Below the pieces are notes generated by a model. That model was not told where the DNA came from, searched no databases, and worked only from the letters and a program-made list of their open reading frames with translations. The position numbers were made by a program, and so were the translations under genes. DNA of 64,000 bases from SAR324 cluster bacterium (GTDB lineage Bacteria > SAR324 > NAC60-12), in NCBI GenBank assembly GCA_028281495.1, contig JANQJU010000020.1:62001-126000 (forward strand), read 5' to 3'. Positions 47,725-55,363 of the stretch are shown piece after piece; position 1 is the first letter of the stretch, and the number at the start of each line of letters is the position of its first letter.

Positions 47725-49290
47725 ATGGACCCGAAACCCTTACCCATCGGTATTCAGACGTTCCGCAAGATTATTGAATCGGGCCGGTTGTATGTGGACA
47801 AAACACGACATCTGTACCCTCTTCTTAAACAAGGGGGCGGGGTTTACTTCTTGTCGCGTCCTCGTCGATTTGGGAAATCCACTCTCCTCTCGACATTCGA
47901 AGAAATTTTCCTGGGTCATCGTGAATTGTTTCAGGGGTTATGGATCGATCACGCAGACTACGATTGGAAATCGTTTCCGATCATTCGTTTGGATTTGAAC
48001 GACTACAATCCCGAACGTCCTTTATCGGATTTCTTGTTGCGTTTGCTTCACAAACAAGCATCGTCCTCAGGTCTCCATTTACCGGACGACCTCAATTACT
48101 CGGAAGCGTTTTACGAACTCATCGAGCGCACCTACCTTCAATCCGAAGGGTCAACTCCGGTTGTGGTGTTGATTGATGAATACGACAAACCTCTCATTTC
48201 CACCCTCTCCGACAAGAACCTTGCCACCTTGAATCAGAAAACACTCAAACACTTTTACTCGGTCCTGAAATCCTCTGACCGGTATTTGCACTTCGTATTT
48301 TTGACAGGAGTGAGCAAGTTTTCCCAAGTCGGTGTATTTTCCGGGTTGAACCATTTAGACGATCTGAGTTGGATGGACTCCTATGCCAACCTATTGGGCT
48401 GGGACCAGGAAGAATTGGAAACAAACTTCCAATTCTATCTCCAGCAATTGGCTCAGGCTCATCAGATGTCCCTAGAGCAAACCCTGGAAAAAATTCGAAT
48501 TCAATACAACGGTTATCGTTTTTCCAAGCGGGAATGTTACGTTTACAATCCGTTTTCAACAATGCTGGCTCTCCACCATCAGTCGTTTGAAGACTATTGG
48601 TTTCAAAGCGGAACCCCAACCTTTTTGATTGACCTCATCCGTCGTCGGAACTTCGACCTCCCCAAAATGGAGGGGCTGATGCTACGGGCCAAAAGCTTCT
48701 CCGCTTACGACGTAGATAAACTCCAGCTCCCTCCCTTGTTGTTCCAAACCGGATATCTCACGATTCGCAATTATCAACCAGATCGTGACACGTACACCTT
48801 GGGTTATCCCAATCGGGAGGTGCGAAATGGGTTCAACGAACAGTTGCTCGACAGTTTCTTGGAAGCTGAAACCGAGATCGGGGAAAGCCTGCTAAATGAA
48901 ATGTGGAACGCTCTGCTAGACCACGATTTCCCGGTGTTTTTTGACGTGTTACACACGCTGCTAGCTAAAATTCCGTACAATATTCAAATTGCCCAAGAGT
49001 CTTACTATCAGTCTATTTTTTATTTGATATTTTCGCTGCTTGGCGTGGATATCCAAGCCGAAGTGACGACCAATCGAGGACGCATTGATGCCGTCATAGA
49101 AACCGACGATTCCGTGTTTTTATTTGAATTCAAATTGAACAACCGTGCAGAAACGGCGTTACAACAGATTGAAGAACGGGGGTATGGCGAAAAATATCGG
49201 CGGTCGGGAAAACAAGTGGTTTGTATCGGGATGAATTTTGAAGAGGCGACCCGGAATGTTGGGGAATATCAGGTTAATCAGTTGTCGTGA
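47725..49290 (+). CDS. AAA-ATPase-like protein with C-terminal PD-(D/E)XK nuclease domain
   Basis: A 521-aa protein. The N-terminal domain is of the AAA-ATPase-like type: PLPIGIQTFRKIIESGRLYV, then the P-loop SRPRRFGKSTLLS near residue 42 and the Walker B-like VVLIDEYDKPLIS near 147. The C-terminus carries a PD-(D/E)XK_9-type motif: RIDAVIETDD followed by FLFEFKLNN near residue 470. Such proteins are common and of unknown role, probably nucleic-acid targeting. It is 98 bases downstream of the STAND gene on the same strand, so it may belong to the same system, or be an independent mobile-type gene. Confidence 0.88.
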   Translation: MDPKPLPIGIQTFRKIIESGRLYVDKTRHLYPLLKQGGGVYFLSRPRRFGKSTLLSTFEEIFLGHRELFQGLWIDHADYDWKSFPIIRLDLNDYNPERPLSDFLLRLLHKQASSSGLHLPDDLNYSEAFYELIERTYLQSEGSTPVVVLIDEYDKPLISTLSDKNLATLNQKTLKHFYSVLKSSDRYLHFVFLTGVSKFSQVGVFSGLNHLDDLSWMDSYANLLGWDQEELETNFQFYLQQLAQAHQMSLEQTLEKIRIQYNGYRFSKRECYVYNPFSTMLALHHQSFEDYWFQSGTPTFLIDLIRRRNFDLPKMEGLMLRAKSFSAYDVDKLQLPPLLFQTGYLTIRNYQPDRDTYTLGYPNREVRNGFNEQLLDSFLEAETEIGESLLNEMWNALLDHDFPVFFDVLHTLLAKIPYNIQIAQESYYQSIFYLIFSLLGVDIQAEVTTNRGRIDAVIETDDSVFLFEFKLNNRAETALQQIEERGYGEKYRRSGKQVVCIGMNFEEATRNVGEYQVNQLS

Positions 49291-49336
49291 AAGAATGCAT
49301 CGGCTCCCATCATGGAATTCAAATAGCCTTGATAAA

Positions 49337-49351
49337 TGTTACGATGCAACA
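49337..49351. promoter_or_regulatory. Probable Zur operator at the zinc-transporter operon
   Basis: TGTTACGATGCAACA has arms TGTTAC and GCAACA around a three-base centre (one mismatch) and lies 57 bases before the first small ORF of the transporter operon. It matches in layout the dyad upstream of the zur gene at 55075-55089 and resembles known gammaproteobacterial Zur boxes (TGTTATA-type arms). Confidence 0.6.
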
Positions 49352-49407
49352 TATCTTTCATCCGGTTAAACACAATTCCTCACATACTGTCGAAAGGAAC
49401 ATCATTG

Positions 49408-49548
49408 ATGAAGCAACGATGGGGTTTATCGAGCCCCCCCAATAGTCTGTTGGCTTGGGGGATGGGACAACGCTTGCTCATTGCTGTTGGGTTGAGTGGT
49501 ATTTTGTGGATTGGCGTTTATTGGGCACTGCACCCCCTCGGAAGCTAG
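49408..49548 (+). CDS. 46-residue membrane protein heading the zinc operon
   Basis: Reads MKQRWGLSSPPNSLLAWGMG, then a hydrophobic helix ending WIGVYWALHPLGS. AAAGGAA lies nine bases before the ATG at 49408; the frame is open upstream to 49336 but has no ribosome site there. It has one membrane span and a basic N-terminus. It lies 15 bases upstream of the transporter ATPase gene. It is possibly a small accessory subunit. No family recognised. Confidence 0.5.
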   Translation: MKQRWGLSSPPNSLLAWGMGQRLLIAVGLSGILWIGVYWALHPLGS

Positions 49549-49563
49549 CGACGGATTGTAGAT

Positions 49564-50262
49564 ATGGACATTCATCTGAATAATTTGACCCTGAGCTACA
49601 ATCAAAAGCCCGTGGTCCAAGGAATCACAGGAACCTTTGCAACCCACGACTTGACAGCTATCGTAGGTCCCAATGGAGCGGGAAAAAGCACATTGTTGAA
49701 AAGTTTAATGGGATTGCACAAGCCAGATGAGGGGACCTGCTCCGGCTGTGCTCACTGCACGGCGTATTTGCCACAATTGTCTTCTATTGACCGTTCTTTC
49801 CCAATCAACGTGATCGATACCGTGCTACTGGGACATTGGAAAAAACTAGGTCCCTTCAAACGAGTGACTTCGGAATGCCGTCAGCAGGCTCTAGAGGCCT
49901 TAGCTCAAGTCGGGTTACAAGGTTTGGAAAAACGGCCGATCGAACAGCTTTCTGCGGGCCAATTTCAGCGGGTCTTGTTTGCAAGAATCCAATTGCAAAA
50001 TGCACCTGTGATTTTGCTCGATGAACCTTTCACCGGAATCGACTTGAAGACCGTGCGAGATTTGATGCAACTCGTTCAACGATGGAAGACAGAGCAGCGG
50101 ACCGTCATTGCAGTGCTTCATGATTTGGATCAAGTCCAGGAATTGTTCCCCAATACCTTGCTTTTATCCCAAACCTGCATTGGTTGGGGAAAAACGAGTG
50201 AGGTCCTCACCCCAAGTAATCTCCAAAAAACCTGGGATTCTTTGGTTCCTTGGAAAAACTGA
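49564..50262 (+). CDS. znuC: Metal ABC transporter ATPase (ZnuC-like)
   Basis: A 232-aa ABC ATPase: Walker A GPNGAGKSTLL (residues 37-47), the Q-loop, signature LSAGQFQRVLFARI, Walker B VILLDEPFTGID and the H-loop in AVLHDLDQV. Size and sequence fit the zinc/manganese (ZnuC/MntB) branch, and the signature is the LSAGQ form common there. The CxGCAHC-like segment (CSGCAHC, residues 60-66) is unusual and might bind metal. The next gene is the matching ABC-3 permease. Zinc is inferred from the nearby zur gene and shared operator; manganese is the alternative. No ZnuA-type binding protein is in the window. Confidence 0.85.
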   Translation: MDIHLNNLTLSYNQKPVVQGITGTFATHDLTAIVGPNGAGKSTLLKSLMGLHKPDEGTCSGCAHCTAYLPQLSSIDRSFPINVIDTVLLGHWKKLGPFKRVTSECRQQALEALAQVGLQGLEKRPIEQLSAGQFQRVLFARIQLQNAPVILLDEPFTGIDLKTVRDLMQLVQRWKTEQRTVIAVLHDLDQVQELFPNTLLLSQTCIGWGKTSEVLTPSNLQKTWDSLVPWKN

Positions 50263-50267
50263 ATTCG

Positions 50268-51158
50268 ATGTCAGAGCTTTACCTCTTTTTGTTCGAGCCG
50301 TTTGTTGAATTTAGCTTCATGCGGCGTGCTCTTATGGCCTGTTTTGCCTTGGCTTTAGGCAGTGGCCCGGTTGGAGTTCTATTGCTGCTACGCCGAATGA
50401 GCTTAATCGGCGATGCCATGGCCCATGCGATTTTACCGGGAGCCGCGATGGGTTTCTTACTGGCTGGATTCTCCTTGGTTTCCATGAGTGTCGGCGGATT
50501 GATTGCAGGATTAGGAGTCGCTTTGTTATCGGGCCTGATTTCCCGGTATACATCGCTCCGTGAAGATGCAAGCTTTGCTGCATTTTATCTCATCTCATTA
50601 GCTCTCGGTGTTTTGCTAATCTCCACCCAAGGCAGCAATGTGGATCTCATGCATGTGCTTTTTGGGACCATCCTCGCTGTTGATAACCAATCGCTTTTGT
50701 TATTAGCCTCCATCACCACCTGCACACTGGTGGGGCTTGCCATCATTTATCGTCCTCTCGTGGTGGAATGTTTTGATCCTTCATTCCTGAAAGCCGTAGG
50801 AGGGTCTGGGGCAAGGTACCACTTTATGTTTTTGGTGTTCGTGGTGTTCAATTTGGTGAGTGGGTTTCAGGCCTTGGGAGCATTGATGGCTGTGGGGTTG
50901 ATGATGTTGCCTGCCGCCGCAGCGAGGTTATGGAGTCATCAATTGTGGAGCTTATTTGCTATTTCCTCTCTGATTGCGGGATTTTCAGGTTTCACCGGAT
51001 TGTTGATCTCTTATCATTTTAATCTGCCTTCCGGTCCTTCCATTATTCTGACAGCAGGAGGCATTTATGTTCTTTCTCTCCTGTTTGGAAAAGAAGGCGG
51101 ATTGCCTCGATACCTTTCCTTCTCTCATTCCCCCTCCCGAAATAAAGGAATTTCATGA
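50268..51158 (+). CDS. znuB: Metal ABC transporter permease (ZnuB-like, ABC-3 family)
   Basis: A 296-aa inner-membrane protein from ATG 50268, five bases after the ATPase stop. Eight or nine hydrophobic helices. The ABC-3 family signatures are present: RRMSLIGDAMAHAILPGAA near the N-terminus and GFQALGALMAVGLMMLPAAA near residue 215. It would form the channel for zinc with the adjacent ATPase. The metal assignment is inferred from context. Confidence 0.88.
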   Translation: MSELYLFLFEPFVEFSFMRRALMACFALALGSGPVGVLLLLRRMSLIGDAMAHAILPGAAMGFLLAGFSLVSMSVGGLIAGLGVALLSGLISRYTSLREDASFAAFYLISLALGVLLISTQGSNVDLMHVLFGTILAVDNQSLLLLASITTCTLVGLAIIYRPLVVECFDPSFLKAVGGSGARYHFMFLVFVVFNLVSGFQALGALMAVGLMMLPAAAARLWSHQLWSLFAISSLIAGFSGFTGLLISYHFNLPSGPSIILTAGGIYVLSLLFGKEGGLPRYLSFSHSPSRNKGIS

Positions 51159-51254
51159 AAATTCCCAATTCGTCAAATTCGCCAAGAACAGATTCACGCG
51201 ATGTTTGTTTAAGATATGTCCTTAAAAGACAAAGATGTCGCTATTGAAGGATAG

Positions 51255-52679
51255 TTGTTGAGTACTTTAGATCGTGCCTTTTTATCCGCCTTACTGGGCA
51301 TCGGCGGACTGATCGTGGTCATTCTGATACGAGGAGACCGAACCGTTCCTCAAGTCGATCAATTCAACTACCACCAACAAACCATTTCTCCCTTCAAAGC
51401 CCAACTCCATTTCACCTTCAATCGGGAGATGGATAAGGCGAGTGTCGAACAAGGATTTCGGATCACTCCCGAAACTTCAGGCCGGTTCAGTTGGTTGGGA
51501 CGAAAAATGGCATTCACGCCCAGCCTCCCCTTGCCGTATAATACCCAATTTCAGATCGAAATTCGCGATGCCTTGGATGCGAACGGCATTGCTTTACCGG
51601 TTACGTACCAATCCCAATTTTCAACAACGGAACAACGGTTGGTCTATTTAGGCAGTGAAGGGGAAGAACGATTGCGGTTGGTACTTTGGAAATCCCAGTC
51701 TCAAACTCGACAAATTCTCACTCCACCCCATCTCATGGTCTTGGAACACCAACCCTCTCAGGATGGACAAACCCTCTATTTTTCAGCCACCGATAAAAAT
51801 AATATCGACCCCACCTTTCATTGGACTTCGCTTCAGCAGGTGTTTTCGCTCCATTTGCCCACACAAGAACTCAAACTCGTGGCAGACAACAAGGGGGTGA
51901 TCAACTATGGCTTTGTCGTTTCGGAGGATCAACGTACCGTGGTGTTGGCTCGTCTCGACCGCCATGCTCCGGATATAGAAGATCCATTTTCACTTTGGTT
52001 CAAGTCTTCCGATCAATCCCAATGGCAACCTTTGCCCCAACAAGGCATCGTCGATGTTCCTTTCTTTCTTTCACCCGATGCTTATCAAGTTTTAGGTCCG
52101 GGTTCTTCTGGATTTGTGCTCATTCCTCTTGCAGCTCAGGCAACCCCTCAATATGTTGGCAGTTTCACTCACGCCTATGGTTTCAGCCCCAATGGGCAAA
52201 AACTCCTATTCACAAAAACCTCACGCCAAGATGACTTCACACAGTACAGCCACCTCATTGTGCTAGGAGCCGACGGCAGCAAACACACGGCCCTTCAAAA
52301 CTACGGTGTTTTGGATCATTTGAGATTTGGTCCCCAAGGCGAAACCATTTATTTCGTGATGACTCAAGGAAAACAAGATGTCTCCATGAGTCTGCCTTTC
52401 CATCTGTATGCCTACCATTTGCCAAGCCAATCGCTCCGTCCTCTGACTCAAGATCCGGAGTGGAGTGAAGAGGCCTTTCATATTTCTCAAGATGGCCAAC
52501 GAATCGTTTATGAACGCTACCCCACCCTGGAGGAAGACAACTTGGGACCTGAATTCCGGGATACTTTAGAACGCACCGGCGAGGACCTCTCCAATGCAGA
52601 GTTGTGGGTGTTTGAAATCGAATCGCAATCCAACAATCCTTTGCATCTCAAAGGACGGAAACCTCAGTGGCTGCCTTAA
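51255..52679 (+). CDS. TolB/WD-like beta-propeller protein with N-terminal Ig-like domain
   Basis: A 474-aa protein using TTG at 51255 (or the adjacent TTG at 51258), with AAGGA just upstream. An N-terminal hydrophobic anchor (residues 5-24: FLSALLGIGGLIVVILIRGD) suggests membrane tethering. Residues 30-125 form a bacterial Ig-like fold (LHFTFNREMDKASVEQGFRI), and the rest is a TolB-like propeller with repeated SPNGQKLLF, GPQGETIYF and SQDGQRIVYE motifs. It lies between zinc-transport genes in the same direction with short gaps, so it is probably part of that operon, but its role there is unknown. Confidence 0.7.
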   Translation: MLSTLDRAFLSALLGIGGLIVVILIRGDRTVPQVDQFNYHQQTISPFKAQLHFTFNREMDKASVEQGFRITPETSGRFSWLGRKMAFTPSLPLPYNTQFQIEIRDALDANGIALPVTYQSQFSTTEQRLVYLGSEGEERLRLVLWKSQSQTRQILTPPHLMVLEHQPSQDGQTLYFSATDKNNIDPTFHWTSLQQVFSLHLPTQELKLVADNKGVINYGFVVSEDQRTVVLARLDRHAPDIEDPFSLWFKSSDQSQWQPLPQQGIVDVPFFLSPDAYQVLGPGSSGFVLIPLAAQATPQYVGSFTHAYGFSPNGQKLLFTKTSRQDDFTQYSHLIVLGADGSKHTALQNYGVLDHLRFGPQGETIYFVMTQGKQDVSMSLPFHLYAYHLPSQSLRPLTQDPEWSEEAFHISQDGQRIVYERYPTLEEDNLGPEFRDTLERTGEDLSNAELWVFEIESQSNNPLHLKGRKPQWLP

Positions 52680-52703
52680 TAGTTTTTAGGAGAAGAAACG
52701 CTT

Positions 52704-53609
52704 ATGAACTGGATTCTGATCCAAGATGCTTTGATGATCTTTTTGGGAATTTTGATTGAAGCGGTCCCCTTTGTGTTACTGGGCGTCTTGGCATCCAACA
52801 TCCTGAAGATTTACATCAGCGATGCGGTGTTGTTGAAGTGGTTACCTCAAAACCGCGTGTTGGGGCCGATTGCGGGGAGCGCCTTGGGTTTTGTGTTTCC
52901 TGTATGTGAATGTGGTAACATTCCCGTAGCACGAAGTATGATTTTGAAGCGGATTTCTCCGCATGTGGTGATTAGTTTTTTACTGGCGGCTCCCACGTTC
53001 AACCCGATTGTGATTTTTGCCACGCTGGCCGCCTTTCGCAACCAACCTGAGATCTTATTCATGCGCTTAGGATTCAGCTTAGGCATTGCTATGATCATTG
53101 GGTTTTTATTTAGCTTCAGCCGAACCCCTCATGATTACTTACGACATCACCTCGCCTGTAGCCTGGATGACTCCCCAACCCACCTTGACGCCACAAAAGC
53201 CACACCTCGGTTGACTCAATTTGTGAATTCGTCGGTACATGAATTTTTTGAAATGAGTGGTGTTTTGGTTTTAGGCGGGTTGATTGCTTCTTTTTCGCAG
53301 ATCATCGTCCCCCGTGAGGTCATTACCAGTATCGGAACCGGGCCGGTGAGTTCTGTGTTGGCCATGATGTTGCTTGCTGTCGTGGTCTCGATCTGTTCCA
53401 ATGTGGATGCGTTTTTTGCATTGAGTTACACTAATACTTTTACCACACCGTCCATTCTGGCGTTTTTAGTATTTGGTCCTATGATCGATATCAAAGCATT
53501 GATCATGCTGCGGACCATCTTTCGTACAAAAATCATTATCTGGATCGCGTTGTCGACCGCAGCCCTCACGTTTTTGATTACCGTTTTTATGAACTTGAAT
53601 ATCAGCTAA
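52704..53609 (+). CDS. DUF318 (YraQ-type) permease
   Basis: A 301-aa integral membrane protein of the predicted-permease DUF318/YraQ family. Diagnostic segment VFPVCECGNIPVARSMILKR (residues 69-88) with its cysteine pair, then LLAAPTFNPIVIFAT; eight or so helices. AGGAGA precedes the ATG. It pairs with the next gene; in Bacillus the homologous pair (YcgR/YcgQ) is repressed by Zur, which supports zinc-linked regulation here. The transported species is not established. Confidence 0.88.
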   Translation: MNWILIQDALMIFLGILIEAVPFVLLGVLASNILKIYISDAVLLKWLPQNRVLGPIAGSALGFVFPVCECGNIPVARSMILKRISPHVVISFLLAAPTFNPIVIFATLAAFRNQPEILFMRLGFSLGIAMIIGFLFSFSRTPHDYLRHHLACSLDDSPTHLDATKATPRLTQFVNSSVHEFFEMSGVLVLGGLIASFSQIIVPREVITSIGTGPVSSVLAMMLLAVVVSICSNVDAFFALSYTNTFTTPSILAFLVFGPMIDIKALIMLRTIFRTKIIIWIALSTAALTFLITVFMNLNIS

Positions 53610-53624
53610 TGAGAAAGGCAGGTT

Positions 53625-54509
53625 ATGTCGTTGGATTGGTTACGAGCATTGGGATTGTTGGGGTTTGGAACCGTGATATTCCTCTATCACTGGAATAACA
53701 AATTGATCCTCTTGGTGCATCCCAACTATGTGGAACTCATTTTGGGATCAGCAACGATTTTAGCTCTGTTGGGTGGGTATTATTTCTTTCGAACTCTGAA
53801 GACATTCCTTTCTGCGAACAAACGACACGCCTCTTCCCATCAAAATTTTCATCACGATAGCCACGTTCACACACATGCTCATCATAGCCACGTTCACACA
53901 CATGCTCATCAGGATCATGCTCATCATGGCCACGCTCACACACATACCCATCAGGATCATGCTCATGATACTTCAACGCCTCATGTGCATCTATTTTCTG
54001 AAAGTGTGAGTATTGGATTATTGGTGGTGCCGATCTTAATGGCGCTTTGGATCACCCCCCAACCGTTGTCCAGTCAAACAGCAGTGATGCGTGGGGTGAG
54101 TTATGAAATGACCGGGTTTCAATCCCAACAAAAACAACAGTCCTTTGGGGTGCCCCCTGAAAAGCGAAGTCTGATCGATTGGCTGTTGGTCCTCAATTTG
54201 GATCCTGAGCCAGCCAACTACAAAAATCAGTCAGTGAATGTACAAGGCATGGCAATCTTTCATGAAGATATGCCTGAAAACCACTTCATGATTTCCCAAT
54301 TTGTGGTTTCTTGTTGTGTGGCCGATGCGCGTCCTGTCGGACTTTTGGTTCAATATGATCCCAACACACAATCGGTGGAAAATGGGAAATGGTTCCAAAT
54401 TTCAGGGTCGATTGAAGAAGGACAGATCAAAGAGCAGCGACAACCGGTGATTGCTTTATCAGAGTGGCAAGAAATCGCACCACCCGAAACCCCGTATGTC
54501 AGCTTATAA
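53625..54509 (+). CDS. TIGR03943-family (YcgQ-like) protein with His-rich loop
   Basis: A 294-aa partner of the DUF318 permease. Two N-terminal helices (about residues 6-24 and 33-57) precede a striking loop at about 73-124 with repeated His motifs (VHTHAHHSHVHTHAHQDHAH), then a third helix. The C-terminal soluble domain carries the family hallmark VVSCCVADARPVGL near residue 227. The histidine tract is likely to bind zinc. The His-coding DNA contains direct repeats. It starts 15 bases after the permease gene. Confidence 0.9.
   Translation: MSLDWLRALGLLGFGTVIFLYHWNNKLILLVHPNYVELILGSATILALLGGYYFFRTLKTFLSANKRHASSHQNFHHDSHVHTHAHHSHVHTHAHQDHAHHGHAHTHTHQDHAHDTSTPHVHLFSESVSIGLLVVPILMALWITPQPLSSQTAVMRGVSYEMTGFQSQQKQQSFGVPPEKRSLIDWLLVLNLDPEPANYKNQSVNVQGMAIFHEDMPENHFMISQFVVSCCVADARPVGLLVQYDPNTQSVENGKWFQISGSIEEGQIKEQRQPVIALSEWQEIAPPETPYVSL
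53845..53985 (+). repeat. In-frame His-rich repeats
   Basis: Direct repeats such as ATAGCCACGTTCACACACAT and CATCAGGATCATGCTCATCA encode the alternating His/Thr/Ala loop of the TIGR03943 protein. The array can expand or contract in frame. Confidence 0.7.
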
Positions 54510-54548
54510 TGCATGTCAGCTTATAATGTCATACGATGGCTCGCCGGG

Positions 54549-55001
54549 TTATCGGCAGTGTTCACACAAACCATGCAACTCCAACTGCTGATTTTCTATC
54601 GCAAAGCCTGTGTCTTCAATGCTCGTTCGCAGTTCGGAGGCAATTTGTTGGCGGATTCCAATTTCATTCACCGCCTGACAGCTGTCACAGATTAAAAATT
54701 GGGGCACTTGATGCGGGTGATCAGAAGCAATGTGGGAGCAAGCCAAGTATTTGTTCGTTGTCGCGAGCTTGTGAACTAATTTCACGTCCATCAAAAAATT
54801 CAACATCCGGTAAACGGACATGGCCAGAATAGTTTCATGAAACTGTTCTTGGTAGGCAGCCATGATTTCGTAAGCTGATAGAGGCTGCTCGGCTTGAAGG
54901 AGGACAAACAGGATATTTTTTCGTTTTTTAGTGAGTTTGACCCCAGTCAAAAGACACTTCTCTTGAGCTGCCATAACGGCCTTATCAATCTCTGTTTCCA
55001 T
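54549..55001 (-). CDS. zur: Fur-family zinc-responsive regulator (Zur-like)
   Basis: A 150-aa repressor. The winged-helix domain is at residues 15-90 (TKKRKNILFVLLQAEQPLSAYEI; AMSVYRMLNFLMDVKLVHKL). The dimerisation domain has the CxxC pairs of the structural zinc site (CDSC near 104 and CEHC at the C-terminus) and the HIASDHPHQ sensory region. Specificity for zinc rather than iron is inferred from its place beside zinc-uptake genes and the matching operators. It is convergent with the TIGR03943 gene, and a TGTTAT-N3-ATAACA dyad lies 74 bases before its start, suggesting autoregulation. Confidence 0.88.
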   Translation of the reverse strand: METEIDKAVMAAQEKCLLTGVKLTKKRKNILFVLLQAEQPLSAYEIMAAYQEQFHETILAMSVYRMLNFLMDVKLVHKLATTNKYLACSHIASDHPHQVPQFLICDSCQAVNEIGIRQQIASELRTSIEDTGFAIENQQLELHGLCEHCR

Positions 55002-55074
55002 GCCCCTACCTTTCTTGATCGGTATTCCTTAGATTTGAGATTCAAGAAGCTTGAATCCGCTTCGAATTGCTAAT

Positions 55075-55089
55075 TGTTATATCATAACA
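55075..55089. promoter_or_regulatory. Probable Zur operator upstream of zur
   Basis: TGTTATATCATAACA: perfect 6-bp arms TGTTAT/ATAACA around ATC, embedded in AAT...TTT flanks. It is the same length and layout as the site at 49337-49351 and close to published gammaproteobacterial Zur boxes. It lies 74 bases upstream of the zur start. Confidence 0.7.
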
Positions 55090-55105
55090 TTTAAGTGGTA
55101 AAAAT

Positions 55106-55240
55106 CATCTGCAAGCCACTAAGAAAACCATCTGCAAGCCATCAAAAAAACCATCTGCAAGCCACCAAGAAAACCATCTGCAAGCCATCAAAAAAACCAT
55201 CCGCAAGCCATCAAAAAAACCATCCGCAAGCCATCAAGTA
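55106..55240. repeat. Six 23-bp tandem repeats
   Basis: Units of CATCTGCAAGCCATCAAAAA plus AAC start at 55106, 55129, 55152, 55175, 55198 and 55221, each exactly 23 bases, with a few substitutions (CATCCG in the last two). There are no unique spacers, so it is not CRISPR. It lies between zur and the ATPase gene. Confidence 0.93.
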
Positions 55241-55327
55241 GCACATATTGTCGTCAATGCGAAAACGTGCTACTTGTAAATCTATTAGAAACTAGCACGA
55301 AATGGCAAAAAAGCCCAAATGTGCTAG
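55239..55327. repeat. Nested inverted repeats with TAGCAC arms
   Basis: TAGCAC at 55239-55244 pairs with GTGCTA at 55267-55272. CTAGCAC at 55292-55298 pairs with GTGCTAG at 55321-55327 and encloses a small GGC-A6-GCC hairpin. The two dyads share the same arm sequence, immediately upstream of the ATPase gene at 55364. They may be regulator sites or structural ends of an inserted unit. Confidence 0.7.
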
Positions 55328-55363
55328 ATAGATTTCAACTTCACAAATATACCAATAGGCAAC

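Noticed and set aside
47725..49290. Transposase-like mobile gene
   Set aside because: The protein has an ATPase and a nuclease-like domain but no transposase motif, terminal inverted repeat or target duplication was found.
55106..55240. CRISPR array
   Set aside because: The 23-bp repeats are directly adjacent without unique spacers, and no cas genes are present.
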